A DNA stretch of 64,000 nucleotides, from positions 1 through 64,000 of the forward strand of contig JADJBS010000006.1 in the NCBI GenBank assembly GCA_016703665.1. Direction: 5' to 3'. This DNA comes from Candidatus Defluviibacillus avedoerensis (GTDB lineage Bacteria > Pseudomonadota > Gammaproteobacteria > Burkholderiales > Burkholderiaceae_C). The notes beneath the pieces were generated by a model. That model did not search any database, had not been told where the DNA came from, and worked only from the letters and a program-made list of their open reading frames with translations. The stretch's first letter is position 1. Every line of letters begins with the position of its first letter. A program made the position numbers and the translations under genes. Positions 52,378 to 62,113 of the stretch are shown here, piece after piece.

Positions 52378-53973
52378 ATGCGTCACCACACGATTTCGGT
52401 TCCCCTGCTCTTGGCCAGTCTATGGTGCACAGGATTTGCGGCCTGGGGTCAGACCACTGATTGCCTGGGTTTTGCTGCCCAAGCCCCCGCCGGAGTGAGT
52501 TTGAGCCTGGAGCAAATCGCGGGAGACAGTGTTCGTCCGCCCAATGTCACAGCTGGGCCGCTGCTGGCGGCCCATTGCAAGCTGAGTGGCCGCATGGCCG
52601 AGCGAATTGGCCAGGACGGCAAGCCTTACCACATTGGTTTTGAGATGCGCCTGCCGACGCAGTGGAATGGCCGCCTGCTCTACCAGGGCGGCGGGGGCAA
52701 CGACGGTGTAGTCCGCCCCGCTGTGGGGCCGCAGGCAGCACCGGGCTATGCCTTGAACCGGGGCTTTGCCGTGGTCACCACCGACGCGGGCCACCAGGGG
52801 CCAACTGCCAACTTTGGCTTTGACCCGATTGCCCGCACCGACAACGCCTACAACGCCCACGACAAAGTGGCCGTGACCGCCAAGGAACTTATCAAGCGGT
52901 ACTACGCCAAACCTGCAGACCGCTCTTACTTCATCGGGTGTTCGGGCGGAGGGCGCCAGGCCATGATGTTCACTCAGCGATTCCCCAGCTACTTTGACGG
53001 TGTGATCGCCATGGCGCCTGCCATGCGGGTATCCAAAGGCGCGACCATTGCCGCCGCATGGGACACGCAAGCCTTGCAGGCCATCGCACCCGTTGGAGAA
53101 GATGGCAAGCCCGTGTTGAGCAAGGCCTTGTCTGACTCAGACCTGGGTTTGATCCGCAAGGGCATTCTGGATTCATGCGACGCGCAGGACGGCGTGGTGG
53201 ATGGACTGGTGTCTAACCCGGCAGCCTGCAAGTTTGAAGTGTCGACCTTGCAATGCACAGGGGCAAAGACCGATTCATGTCTGGCACCTGCGCAGGTGGG
53301 TGCACTGAAAAAAATGTTCTCCGGTGCCAGAGACAGCGCCGGAAAGCCCCTTTACACCACCTGGCCGTGGGACCCCGGCATGGGTCACCAGCAAAATGAT
53401 TGGCGCGGCTGGAAGCTGGGTAACGCTTTGTCGTCCAAAGCCAATTCACGTCATGTGTTCCTGATGGAAGACGCCTTGCAAGGCTACTTTGTCACGCCGC
53501 CCGACCGCAGCTTGAGTATTTACCAGTTTGACTTTGACCGTGACCCACAGCGCATGGATGCCCACGCCTGGATATTCAATACGGCCGATGATGTGAAGCT
53601 CACGGGATTTCAGGCCCGCGGCGGCAAGCTCCTTTTCATCCACGGCATGGCCGACCCGATCTTCTCAGCCCATGAGATGGAGGACTATTACCAGCGCTTG
53701 ACTGCCGAAAACGGTGCAAAGACACCTGATTTTTCACGACTCTTTCTGGTTCCTGGTATGGGCCACTGCCAGGGTGGCGCAGCAACCGACAGCATCGATG
53801 GCCTGGGCGCGTTGGTGGACTGGGTTGAGAACGGCAAGGCGCCCGATACCTTAAATGCGAAGGGAACCACGGTTTACCCAGGCCGCACCCGGCCTTTGTG
53901 CGCATACCCGAAATACGCGCATTACAAAGGCACGGGGACCGCGGAGGACGCCGCCAACTTCAGCTGTCGCTGA
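52378..53973 (+). CDS. Tannase/feruloyl esterase family hydrolase
   Basis: A 531-residue secreted esterase with a signal peptide (LLLASLWCTGFAAWG). The family CS-D-HC catalytic architecture is visible: nucleophile in FIGCSGGGRQAM, Asp in FIHGMADPIFSAHEM, His in LVPGMGHCQGG, where the Cys pair forms the bracing disulfide. It opens with HCKLSGRMAERIGQDGKPYH and RLLYQGGGGNDG. It probably releases phenolic acids from plant esters, fitting the LuxR-DUF3237 neighbourhood. Confidence 0.9.
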   Translation: MRHHTISVPLLLASLWCTGFAAWGQTTDCLGFAAQAPAGVSLSLEQIAGDSVRPPNVTAGPLLAAHCKLSGRMAERIGQDGKPYHIGFEMRLPTQWNGRLLYQGGGGNDGVVRPAVGPQAAPGYALNRGFAVVTTDAGHQGPTANFGFDPIARTDNAYNAHDKVAVTAKELIKRYYAKPADRSYFIGCSGGGRQAMMFTQRFPSYFDGVIAMAPAMRVSKGATIAAAWDTQALQAIAPVGEDGKPVLSKALSDSDLGLIRKGILDSCDAQDGVVDGLVSNPAACKFEVSTLQCTGAKTDSCLAPAQVGALKKMFSGARDSAGKPLYTTWPWDPGMGHQQNDWRGWKLGNALSSKANSRHVFLMEDALQGYFVTPPDRSLSIYQFDFDRDPQRMDAHAWIFNTADDVKLTGFQARGGKLLFIHGMADPIFSAHEMEDYYQRLTAENGAKTPDFSRLFLVPGMGHCQGGAATDSIDGLGALVDWVENGKAPDTLNAKGTTVYPGRTRPLCAYPKYAHYKGTGTAEDAANFSCR

Positions 53974-53985
53974 GCCCGCCTCACA

Positions 53986-54009
53986 GCCGCCGAGTCAAAT
54001 CTCGGCGGC
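53986..54009. terminator. Hairpin at convergent gene ends
   Basis: GCCGCCGAG and CTCGGCGGC pair perfectly around TCAAAT, the loop also holding the stop of the reductase gene. It sits between the convergent tannase and reductase genes; without a T-run it is only a possible bidirectional terminator. Confidence 0.4.
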
Positions 54010-56028
54010 GAGTCGGCTGGCTTGATCGATGGCTCGCTTGGCATCAAGCTCTTTGGCCTCGAAAGCGCCGCCAATCAGATGTGCGGGCAGGCCCAATGCA
54101 GATACCTCGTCAAACAGGGTGCGCAGCGGTAACTGCCCAGCGCAAACAATGACTGTGTCCACCTCGAAAAGCGTCGGTTCTCCGTGGACGCGGGTGTGAA
54201 GGCCTTGGTCATCGACCTTGAGGTACTCCACACCGTTAACCATGCGCACGTTGCGCCGGGCCAGCGCCATCTTGTGCGCCCATCCCGTGGTCTTGCCCAA
54301 GCCTTTGCCGACCGGATCAGTCTTGCGCTGCATCAGCGTGATGCTTCGACCCGAAGTTTCGACGTGAGGCTGCACACCGGTCACGCCACCGCGCGGGTGA
54401 TTGATAAAGTCGATCCCCCATTCGCGTGCAAAAACCTTGACATCCGTGGCAGCTGAGGTGCCGGCATGGCTGATGAGTTCGGCCACATCAAACCCGATAC
54501 CACCAGCACCCATGATGGCTACACGCTGGCCTATGGGTTTGCGGGCCAAAATAGCGTCCAGGTAGCTGACGACCTTGGGGTGGTTGATGCCTTCGAGCGC
54601 TGGCTGACGCGGCACGATGCCAGCGGCGATCACCACCTCGTCGAACTGCTGCAATTTGAGTTGAGCCGCATCGGCGCGGGTGTTCAGACGCACATCTACT
54701 CCATTCAATGTGAGCATGCGCCCGAAGTAACGCAGGGTTTCGTGAAACTCTTCTTTGCCCGGAATGCGCTTGGCCAAGTTGAACTGCCCACCAATTTCGT
54801 CGGACGCCTCAAACAGCGTGACTTTGTGCCCCCGCTGCGCGGCGATGGTGGCGAACGCCAGCCCTGCAGGGCCAGCCCCCACGACCGCCAGCCGTTTGGG
54901 CTTGATCGTCTGGACATAGTTCAACAAGGTTTCGCGGCAGGCACGGGGGTTGACCAGGCAACTCACCTGCTCACGGCCAAAGGTGTGGTCCAGGCAGGCC
55001 TGGTTGCAGGCAATGCAAGTGTTGATTTCGTCCTCGCGTCCATCGCGCGCCTTGTTGACGAGCTCCGGGTCTGCCAGCATGGGGCGCGCCATGGAGATCA
55101 AATCGGCGTCTCCCCTGGCCAGCACGTCTTCTGCCACCTGAGGCATGTTGATTCGGTTGCTGGTGATCAATGGGATTGTCAGCGCGCGGCGCAAACGTCC
55201 GGTGACGCTGGTAAACGCCGCCCGTGGTACGCGGGTGGCAATGGTTGGCACAGGCGCCTCGTGCCAGCAAAAGTGGGTGCTGATGATGTTGACGCCCTCT
55301 GCCTCCAGTGCATGGGCGAGCTGCAGGATTTCTGACCAGGCCAGACCGCCGTCCAACATGTCCATGGCCGAGATCCGGAAAATGAGAATGAAATCCAAGC
55401 CCACAGCGGCGCGCACGGCCTTGACGACTTCCATCGCAAAGCGCATTCGGTTATCGAAGCTGCCGCCCCAGGCATCGGTACGCAAATTGGTCCGTTGGAC
55501 CAAAAAGGTGGAAATCAAATACCCGGCCGATCCGATGATCTCCACCCCGTCATAGCCCGCTTGTTGTGCCATGACGGCACAGTCGGCAAAGTTCCGAATC
55601 TGCTTTTGAATCCCTGCTTCGTCGAGTTCGCGTGGCGTGTGGCGGGCAATGCGCGACTTGATCGCAGAGGGCGCAACGCACAGTGACGTGGGAGCCAGCG
55701 GTCCCATGTGCAGTATCTGCATGCATATCTTCACGTCCGGGTCTGCGCCATGGACGACACTGGTGATGCAGCGGTGTTGCTGAATTTCGTCTTCATGGCT
55801 GATGTCAACGCCGTGACCACCCTCTGCATTGGGCGCAATGCCGCCGGTGATGATCATGCCTACGCCACCCCGCACACGCTCTACAAAATAGCGGGCCAGC
55901 CGCTCAAAGCCACCAGGTGCTTCTTCCAGGCCCGTGTGCATGGAGCCCATCAAAACGCGGTTCTTCAACTGGGTCCTACCCAGGTCGAGTGGCGAAAAAA
56001 GCAAGGGGTAGCGGTGGTGGTTCGTCAT
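53995..56028 (-). CDS. fadH: 2,4-dienoyl-CoA reductase-like flavin oxidoreductase
   Basis: A 677-residue protein with a three-domain plan. The OYE-type TIM barrel is N-terminal (LFSPLDLGRTQLKNRVLMGS; DISHEDEIQQHRCITSVVHG; DGVEIIGSAGYLISTFL). A 4Fe-4S cluster follows, CIACNQACLDHTFGREQVSC with LVNPRAC. The FAD/NAD domains come last (VVGAGPAGLAFATIAAQRG; ASDEIGGQFNLAKRIPGKEE; IMGAGGIGFDVAE). This matches E. coli FadH, which reduces polyunsaturated fatty acyl-CoA intermediates with NADPH. It complements the beta-oxidation genes elsewhere in the window. Confidence 0.9.
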   Translation of the reverse strand: MTNHHRYPLLFSPLDLGRTQLKNRVLMGSMHTGLEEAPGGFERLARYFVERVRGGVGMIITGGIAPNAEGGHGVDISHEDEIQQHRCITSVVHGADPDVKICMQILHMGPLAPTSLCVAPSAIKSRIARHTPRELDEAGIQKQIRNFADCAVMAQQAGYDGVEIIGSAGYLISTFLVQRTNLRTDAWGGSFDNRMRFAMEVVKAVRAAVGLDFILIFRISAMDMLDGGLAWSEILQLAHALEAEGVNIISTHFCWHEAPVPTIATRVPRAAFTSVTGRLRRALTIPLITSNRINMPQVAEDVLARGDADLISMARPMLADPELVNKARDGREDEINTCIACNQACLDHTFGREQVSCLVNPRACRETLLNYVQTIKPKRLAVVGAGPAGLAFATIAAQRGHKVTLFEASDEIGGQFNLAKRIPGKEEFHETLRYFGRMLTLNGVDVRLNTRADAAQLKLQQFDEVVIAAGIVPRQPALEGINHPKVVSYLDAILARKPIGQRVAIMGAGGIGFDVAELISHAGTSAATDVKVFAREWGIDFINHPRGGVTGVQPHVETSGRSITLMQRKTDPVGKGLGKTTGWAHKMALARRNVRMVNGVEYLKVDDQGLHTRVHGEPTLFEVDTVIVCAGQLPLRTLFDEVSALGLPAHLIGGAFEAKELDAKRAIDQASRLAAEI

Positions 56029-56114
56029 GAATGGCCTTATCTTGACGAAACTATGCCGCGTCTATAGAGGCAAGGCCAGAGGGTCTTACCTCAGGCTGTC
56101 ACCCTGGAGTCAGA

Positions 56115-58388
56115 CTAAGTGCCGGTCTGGAGTGGCAGGCTGCGCTGGCGCTTACCGGTGAGTGCAAACAGCGCATTGGCCACTGCAGGCGCCAGGGGCG
56201 GCACTGCGGGCTCACCCGCCCCGGTGGGGTCGCGTTCACTGTCCACCAAATAGGTTTGCACATGTGGCGTCTGTGCCAGTTGCAGCAACGGGTAGTTGGT
56301 AAAGGTGGACTGCTGCACTTCGCCGCCTTCAATGTCGATTTTGCCGTACAGCGCTGCTGTCAACGCGAACACGACCGAGCTTTCTACCTGCTGGGCCACG
56401 ACACCAGGGTTGACCACCGTACCGCAGTCCATCGCGCACACGACGTGGTGAACGCGCGGCACGCCCTTTTCCACAGACACTTCTGCCACTTGCGCAACGA
56501 TGGAGCCAAAAGACTGATGCAAGGCCATGCCCCGCGCACGCCCAGCGGGCAGTGGCTCACCCCACTTGGCTTTGCTTGCAGCCAGGTTCAACACTTTCAG
56601 GTGTCGTGGCGCCTCGGCCAGCCATTCACGGCGGAACGCCAGCGGGTCCAGACCAGAGGCCTCGGCCATCTCATCGACAAAGCATTCCGAAAAAAAGGCA
56701 TTGTGCGAATGTCCGACCGATCGCCAGAAGCCTACGGGCACGCCCATGGGACTTTCGTTGTGGCTCATTTTCTGGTTGCCAAAACCGTAAGGTATGTCGC
56801 ACAAGCCCTCTGCAGTGGCTTTGTCTGGACTGTCCGAATCCGACATCACCGGGAAATGCCGATTCATGAAATGCGGCGCAATGGCCTGCCCCGCCGACTG
56901 AATGCGCAGACTGATCACCGACTTGTTCTTATCGAACCCGGCGCGCAGCAAAGCCACGTTCATGGGACGGTAAAAATCGTGCTGCATGTCCTCCTCGCGC
57001 GACCAGATCAGTTGCACCGGCTTGCCCTGGGTTGCCATGGCAATGCGCACCGCCTGCGCCACGCTGTCCACCTCCAGGCGGCGGCCAAAGCCGCCACCTA
57101 ACAAGGTTTGGTGCAAGGTGACCTGCGCAAGCTCAACGCCCGCCACCTTGGCTGCCGCAGCCCGCGCCAGTTGCGGTACCTGGGTCGGCGCCCAGATTTC
57201 CACCTTGCCATCGGCGACGCGGGCGGTGCAGTTCATGGGTTCCATGGTGGCGTGCGCCAAATAGGGTGCGCTGTAAAACGATTCCACCGTGGTCGCAGAG
57301 AACGATTCCGCCTGCGTAACATTACCCGCGCTAAAGAACGTCTTACCCCCGCCACGTCGCGCTACCGTCTCCAGTGCCTCGGCAATGATTTTGGTGTCCA
57401 GCTTGCCAGAGGCAGGGGTCGTCCAGTCCACCTTCAAGCCCTGTACCGCCTGCTGCGCTTGCCACCAACTGCGCGCCACCACGGCAACACCCGCCGTTGA
57501 GCCTGCCAATGAGGGCAGCATCACCAGCTGCTCGACACCTGGCTTGCCTTCCACTTGTTTGGCATCCACTGGGGCCAGGCCACCTCCGAGCATGGGGCAC
57601 TGGCGCACAGATGCATAGAGCATGCCTGGCAAACGCACGTCCAGCCCATATTGCGCTGTGCCGTTGACTTTGGCCGAAACATCAACCCGCGCTGCAGACG
57701 TGCCCAACAGCTTCCAGCTGGCGCGCGGTTTGAGTGTGACCTCATCCGGAGAATGGCTGGCTGCGGCACTTGCCAGTTCTGCGAGGCTGGCAGACTTGCC
57801 CGAAGCGTGAGTTACCCGACCGTTCTGGATTTGGAGGTCTGCCAAGGGCAGCTTCCACTGCGCCGCCGCTGCGCCTAAAAGGCTTGCGCGCGCTGTAGCT
57901 GCAGCCAGGCGGACCGGGCCCCAGGCGTCGGCCACGCTGGACGACCCGCCCGTGGCATTGATGCCCAGCTCGCGCGCGACCTTGCCCATCAAATGCCGCT
58001 TTAAGCGAACGGTATAGGGCATGCCGTCAGGCCCCTCAGACGCCATGGGGTGCCCAGACACATCGGCCAGCATCATGCTCACATTGCCATAAATGCTGTC
58101 AGCCCCGGCCTGTTCGATCCGGACTTGCGTCAGCGCAATATCCAGCTCCTCGGCCACCAGCATGGGCAGCGCGGTGTGTATGCCTTGCCCCATTTCTGCG
58201 CGCGGCATGGCCATGACCACCGAGCCATCCGCTGCGATCTTGATCCAGCCATTGAGAGCGACATCGCCCTTTCCCAGGCTCATCATCTCGGGCTTGCCCA
58301 GGCGCGAGCGCTGCGGCAGCGCGCCCCAGCCGATGATTAGCCCACCAGTAGCACCTAAAGCGCTCAGAATCCAAGTCCGGCGCTTCAT
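56115..58388 (-). CDS. Molybdenum hydroxylase large subunit (isoquinoline 1-oxidoreductase beta / IorB-like)
   Basis: A 757-residue xanthine-oxidase-family subunit that binds the molybdenum cofactor. It opens MKRRTWILSALGATGGLIIG, a Tat-like twin-arginine signal, so it is probably periplasmic. Signatures: MPRAEMGQGIHTALPMLVAE, LDVRLPGMLYASVRQCPMLG, YLAHATMEPMNCTA, LLGGGFGRRLEVDSVAQAV and VHHVVCAMDCGTVVNP. The start at 58388 overlaps the small subunit stop (ATGA). The true substrate (an aldehyde or N-heterocycle) is unknown. The frame is open to 58550 across a repeat, which I do not count as coding. Confidence 0.88.
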   Translation of the reverse strand: MKRRTWILSALGATGGLIIGWGALPQRSRLGKPEMMSLGKGDVALNGWIKIAADGSVVMAMPRAEMGQGIHTALPMLVAEELDIALTQVRIEQAGADSIYGNVSMMLADVSGHPMASEGPDGMPYTVRLKRHLMGKVARELGINATGGSSSVADAWGPVRLAAATARASLLGAAAAQWKLPLADLQIQNGRVTHASGKSASLAELASAAASHSPDEVTLKPRASWKLLGTSAARVDVSAKVNGTAQYGLDVRLPGMLYASVRQCPMLGGGLAPVDAKQVEGKPGVEQLVMLPSLAGSTAGVAVVARSWWQAQQAVQGLKVDWTTPASGKLDTKIIAEALETVARRGGGKTFFSAGNVTQAESFSATTVESFYSAPYLAHATMEPMNCTARVADGKVEIWAPTQVPQLARAAAAKVAGVELAQVTLHQTLLGGGFGRRLEVDSVAQAVRIAMATQGKPVQLIWSREEDMQHDFYRPMNVALLRAGFDKNKSVISLRIQSAGQAIAPHFMNRHFPVMSDSDSPDKATAEGLCDIPYGFGNQKMSHNESPMGVPVGFWRSVGHSHNAFFSECFVDEMAEASGLDPLAFRREWLAEAPRHLKVLNLAASKAKWGEPLPAGRARGMALHQSFGSIVAQVAEVSVEKGVPRVHHVVCAMDCGTVVNPGVVAQQVESSVVFALTAALYGKIDIEGGEVQQSTFTNYPLLQLAQTPHVQTYLVDSERDPTGAGEPAVPPLAPAVANALFALTGKRQRSLPLQTGT

Positions 58389-58936
58389 GATCGGACCCCC
58401 ACGTTTGCCGCTTCGCGTGCTGCACTGCCCCCCGAGGGGGCCCTCGCGCCTAAGGGCGGCCTGTCGGCGCTCGAGGTCACCCCCACTTTTGCCATGTCGG
58501 CTGCACGGTGTATCGCAGCTCGAACTCTTTGATAAGTTCCGCACCGACACAGGTTCGTCATGGCGGCATCAATGTCCGCATCCGTCGGCTTGGGGTTCCT
58601 GTCCAGCAAAGCCGCCGCCGCCATCAACATGCCGCTTTGGCAATAGCCACACTGGGGAACTTGCTCGGCAATCCAGGCGATCTGCAACGGATGGGGCTTG
58701 TCTGGCGTGCCCAGACTCTCAATCGTCTTGATCTTTTTGCCGTTCACCATGGACACGGGCATCACACAAGACTTGGCGGCCTGCCCATCGACATGGACCG
58801 TACAGGCGCCACAAGCGGCTACGCCGCAGCCAAATTTGGTGCCCGTGAGGTTCAGCACATCGCGCAGCACCCACAGCAAGGGCATGGCGGGGTCCGAGTC
58901 GATCGGTGTGGGCTTGCCGTTGAGGGTGATTTCCAA
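58385..58936 (-). CDS. 2Fe-2S subunit of molybdenum hydroxylase (IorA-like)
   Basis: A 183-residue subunit with two 2Fe-2S clusters: the plant-type set in FGCGVAACGACTVHVDGQ and KSC, and the helical set in VPQCGYCQSGMLMAAA and NLCRCGTYQRVRAAI. It feeds electrons from the IorB-type partner. The TTG start at 58936 (LEITLNGKP) has AGGAG 6 bases upstream, better than the longer ATG at 59002. The last 30 residues (SADRPPLGARAPSGGSAARE...) are encoded by a dispersed palindromic repeat and are probably an accidental tail. Confidence 0.85.
   Translation of the reverse strand: MEITLNGKPTPIDSDPAMPLLWVLRDVLNLTGTKFGCGVAACGACTVHVDGQAAKSCVMPVSMVNGKKIKTIESLGTPDKPHPLQIAWIAEQVPQCGYCQSGMLMAAAALLDRNPKPTDADIDAAMTNLCRCGTYQRVRAAIHRAADMAKVGVTSSADRPPLGARAPSGGSAAREAANVGVRS
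58409..58461. repeat. Palindromic repeat of the second family, coding the IorA tail
   Basis: CCGCTTCGCGTGCTGCACTG followed by CCCCC-cgag-GGGGG and a GCCctcgcgCC/GGGCGGC pair. It resembles the repeat at 12068. Here it lies inside the last 26 codons of the small subunit gene, extending the protein until the ATGA junction with the large subunit. Confidence 0.55.
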
Positions 58937-59026
58937 GTCGGGCTCCTGTGGGGACGAATGCGCGACTATACCGATGTGGTCCGGGCAATGACGGGGATTC
59001 ATTCAGCCCACCTGGGATAATCCCGT

Positions 59027-60943
59027 ATGGCTTTGATTACCCTTCTTGACGCTCAACTCGCTTTTGGGCACGTCGCACTGCTGGACCACGCAGATTTTTC
59101 CCTTGAACCCAATGAACGCGTTGGCCTGATTGGCCGCAATGGCGCGGGCAAGTCGTCGATGCTCAAGATTTTGGGCGGCATGGAAAAACCCGACGACGGC
59201 AACCTCTATGTACAGTCCGGCATCCGTGTAGCCTATGTAGCGCAGGAGCCCACGCTAGACCCTGACGCTACCATTTTTGAAGCAGTCAGTGCTGGCCTGG
59301 CGGGCGTAAAGGAGATGATTGAGCAGTATTGCTCGGGTGAAGGTGACCTCAGCGCACTGCAATCTGCTATCGAACATCAGGACGGCTGGAACTGGGAGCA
59401 GCGCGTCACCGAGTCCCTGCATCGTCTGCATTTGGCGGCAGACCGGCGCATTGGCACGCTGTCAGGTGGTATGAAAAAACGTGTCGCCTTGGGACAAGCC
59501 TTGGTGGCCCAGCCCGATGTGTTGCTTCTGGATGAACCCACCAACCACCTGGACTTGGATGCCATTGAGTGGCTGGAAGAGCTTCTGATCGCCTTCAAGG
59601 GAAGCCTGATCACCATCACGCACGACCGGTCCTTCTTGGACCGCGTGGCCACCCGAATTGTGGAACTGGACCGAGGCAAGTTGCGCAGCTACCCCGGCAA
59701 TTTTGCCCAGTATGTGATCAATAAAGACGAGCAAATGGCACAAGAGGCGGTCATCAATGCCAAGGCCGACAAGTTGCTGGCGCAAGAAGAGATCTGGATC
59801 CGCAAAGGTGTCGAAGCACGCCGCACCCGCAGTCAAAGCCGCATTGGGCGCCTGCAAGTCTTGCGCGCCGAGAGAAGTGCCCGGCGTGACGCCGTGGGCA
59901 GCGTCAAGCTGGACCTGGCCTCAGGACAAAACAGCGGCAAGATCGTGGCCGAACTGACCGAGGTAAGTAAAGCCTTTGGTGAGCGCACCATTGTGAGCAA
60001 GTTCACTGGCACCATCCTGCGTGGCGACAAGGTAGGCTTGATTGGCCCCAATGGCGCGGGCAAGACCACGTTGCTGAAGATGATTCTGGGCGAACTGGCT
60101 CCCGACAGCGGCAAACTGCGCCAAGGTGCCAATTTGCAGGTGGCTTACTTTGACCAGATGCGCGACAACCTCGACCTGGACGCCACACTCGAAGACTTCA
60201 TCAGCCCTGGCAGCGAGTGGATTGAGATTGGAACTCAGCGCAAGCATGTCAAGAGCTACCTGGCCGACTTTTTGTTCAGCCCGGCTCGCGGAAATTCACC
60301 CGTGCGTTCACTCAGTGGTGGTGAGCGCAACCGCCTGCTGCTGGCCCGCCTTTTTGCCCGCCCCGCCAATGTGCTGGTACTGGACGAGCCGACGAATGAC
60401 CTGGACATTGACACGCTGGAGTTGCTGGAAGACTTGCTGCAAAACTACGATGGAACCGTGTTTTTAGTCAGCCATGACCGCGCATTCCTGGACAACGTGG
60501 TCACCAGTACGTTGGTCAGCGAAGGCAGTGGCCATTGGCGTGAATACGAAGGCTCGGTCCAAGACTGGCTGATTCAGTCCAAACGTGCGCGCGAAATAGC
60601 TTTTGCTAGAAATTTAGCAGCAGAAAATGCTGCAGAGGAAAGCCAGAAGACATTAAAGACAGCTCAAACAGAAGTTAAGCCAGCGACTACCCAGGCGACA
60701 ACACAAGCTGCGACGCCCATCAAGCTCAGCTACAAGCTTCAGCGCGAGCTGGACGGATTGCCAGCGCTGATTGCGTCGCTCGAAAAGGAACTGGCTGACG
60801 TTAATACCGAGCTGGCTGACAGCAGCCTGTACCAGCGCAATGCAGCACGCGCCACAGAGCTGCACACCAAGATGCCAGCCCTGGAAGAAGCGCTGATGGC
60901 AGCCATGGAGCGCTGGGAAGCGCTCGCCGCCTCAGCGCAGTAA
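59027..60943 (+). CDS. uup: ABC-F family ATPase Uup
   Basis: A 638-residue cytosolic protein with two ABC domains and no membrane segment: Walker A GLIGRNGAGKSS near residue 35 and GLIGPNGAGKTT near residue 338; signature LSGGMKKRV and LSGGERNRL; Walker B LLLDEPTNHLDL and LVLDEPTNDLDI. A charged linker (KRAREIAFARNLAAENAAEE) leads to a C-terminal coiled coil (ELDGLPALIASLEKELADVN). Uup-type ABC-F proteins act on the ribosome or on DNA branch structures; the split between the two roles is debated. It is convergent with cheB. Confidence 0.9.
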   Translation: MALITLLDAQLAFGHVALLDHADFSLEPNERVGLIGRNGAGKSSMLKILGGMEKPDDGNLYVQSGIRVAYVAQEPTLDPDATIFEAVSAGLAGVKEMIEQYCSGEGDLSALQSAIEHQDGWNWEQRVTESLHRLHLAADRRIGTLSGGMKKRVALGQALVAQPDVLLLDEPTNHLDLDAIEWLEELLIAFKGSLITITHDRSFLDRVATRIVELDRGKLRSYPGNFAQYVINKDEQMAQEAVINAKADKLLAQEEIWIRKGVEARRTRSQSRIGRLQVLRAERSARRDAVGSVKLDLASGQNSGKIVAELTEVSKAFGERTIVSKFTGTILRGDKVGLIGPNGAGKTTLLKMILGELAPDSGKLRQGANLQVAYFDQMRDNLDLDATLEDFISPGSEWIEIGTQRKHVKSYLADFLFSPARGNSPVRSLSGGERNRLLLARLFARPANVLVLDEPTNDLDIDTLELLEDLLQNYDGTVFLVSHDRAFLDNVVTSTLVSEGSGHWREYEGSVQDWLIQSKRAREIAFARNLAAENAAEESQKTLKTAQTEVKPATTQATTQAATPIKLSYKLQRELDGLPALIASLEKELADVNTELADSSLYQRNAARATELHTKMPALEEALMAAMERWEALAASAQ

Positions 60944-60973
60944 GCGCCGCAGCCACCAGGTCAACCAACGGCA

Positions 60974-62086
60974 TCAAATCCGGGTGCGTTGACCTGCGGT
61001 ATCTGACAGCCGCTGAAGCAGCGTGGGCGCGATCTTGTTCAGCGGCAGCACCTCGTGGGCAGCCCCCTCCTGGATGGCCTCGCGTGGCATGCCAAAGACA
61101 ACACAGCTGGCTTCGTCCTGCACGTAGTTGTAGCTGCCTTTGTCGCGCATCACCTTCATGGCGGCTGCGCCGTCGTTGCCCATGCCCGTGAGCATTACAC
61201 CGAATGCATTGGGGCCGGCAAATTGGGCGCAGGACAAAAACAGCACCTCGACCGATGGGCGGTGGCGGTTCACAGGTTCACCGTCTTGGACCACGGCCAC
61301 GTAATTTGCACCGCTGCGGGTGATGCTGAACTGCTTGCCTCCGGGCGCAATGTAGGCGTGGCCTGGCAAGATGCGGTCTCCGTTCGCGGCCTCGCGCACG
61401 CTGATCCTGCACAGACTGTCCAGCCTGGCTGCAAAACTGGCCGTAAAACCAGGCGGCATGTGCTGGGTGATGACCACGCCAGGAGAGTCGGCAGGCAGGG
61501 CTGTCAAGACCTCTCTGATGGCCTCGGTCCCTCCGGTGGAAGCGCCAATGCAAATCAGCTTCTCGGTCGAGATTCGACCCAAAGAATTGGGAGTAGACGG
61601 ATTGCTTGGAGTCGGGCTGGCAGCCGATTTTGCGACAGGGCTCTGTGCACCTGCTCCTGCGGCGGGAGTGACGGAACGGTGAATTTTGGCCACCGCCGCC
61701 ACGCGAATTTTTTCCACTATCTGAGCCGAGAGGTCCTTAAGCCCATCAGCCACTCCGATTCGGGGCTTGGAGACAAAGTCAAGCGCTCCCAGCTCAAGCG
61801 CCTTCATGGTGACCTCAGCACCCCGCTCGGTCAAGGTCGAGATCATCACAACGGGCATGGGGCGCAATCGCATCAAGCGGGCCAGAAAATCGAGCCCATC
61901 CATCCGGGGCATTTCGACGTCGAGGGTGATGACGTCGGGGTTCAACTCGCGGATCATCTCGCGCGCAATCAGGGGGTCCGCGGCCGCGCCGATGCATTCC
62001 ATGTCAGGCTGCCGGTTGATGATTTCCGTCAGCAAGCTGCGCACCAAGGCGGAGTCATCCACCACTATCACTCGAGTCTTTGCCAT
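60974..62086 (-). CDS. cheB: Chemotaxis methylesterase/deamidase CheB
   Basis: A 370-residue protein. The receiver domain (residues 1-125) has VDDSALVRSLL, phospho-Asp in VITLDVEMPRMDG and Lys in DFVSKPRI; a Pro/Ser/Ala-rich linker follows; the esterase domain has Ser in CIGASTGGTEAI, His in ITQHMPPGFTASFA and Asp in GMGNDGAAAM. It removes methyl groups from chemoreceptors when phosphorylated by CheA. Last gene of the visible che run, 27 bp after cheD. Confidence 0.94.
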   Translation of the reverse strand: MAKTRVIVVDDSALVRSLLTEIINRQPDMECIGAAADPLIAREMIRELNPDVITLDVEMPRMDGLDFLARLMRLRPMPVVMISTLTERGAEVTMKALELGALDFVSKPRIGVADGLKDLSAQIVEKIRVAAVAKIHRSVTPAAGAGAQSPVAKSAASPTPSNPSTPNSLGRISTEKLICIGASTGGTEAIREVLTALPADSPGVVITQHMPPGFTASFAARLDSLCRISVREAANGDRILPGHAYIAPGGKQFSITRSGANYVAVVQDGEPVNRHRPSVEVLFLSCAQFAGPNAFGVMLTGMGNDGAAAMKVMRDKGSYNYVQDEASCVVFGMPREAIQEGAAHEVLPLNKIAPTLLQRLSDTAGQRTRI

Positions 62087-62113
62087 AAGCTCCCTTTGCG
62101 TTTCTTGGGTCGG

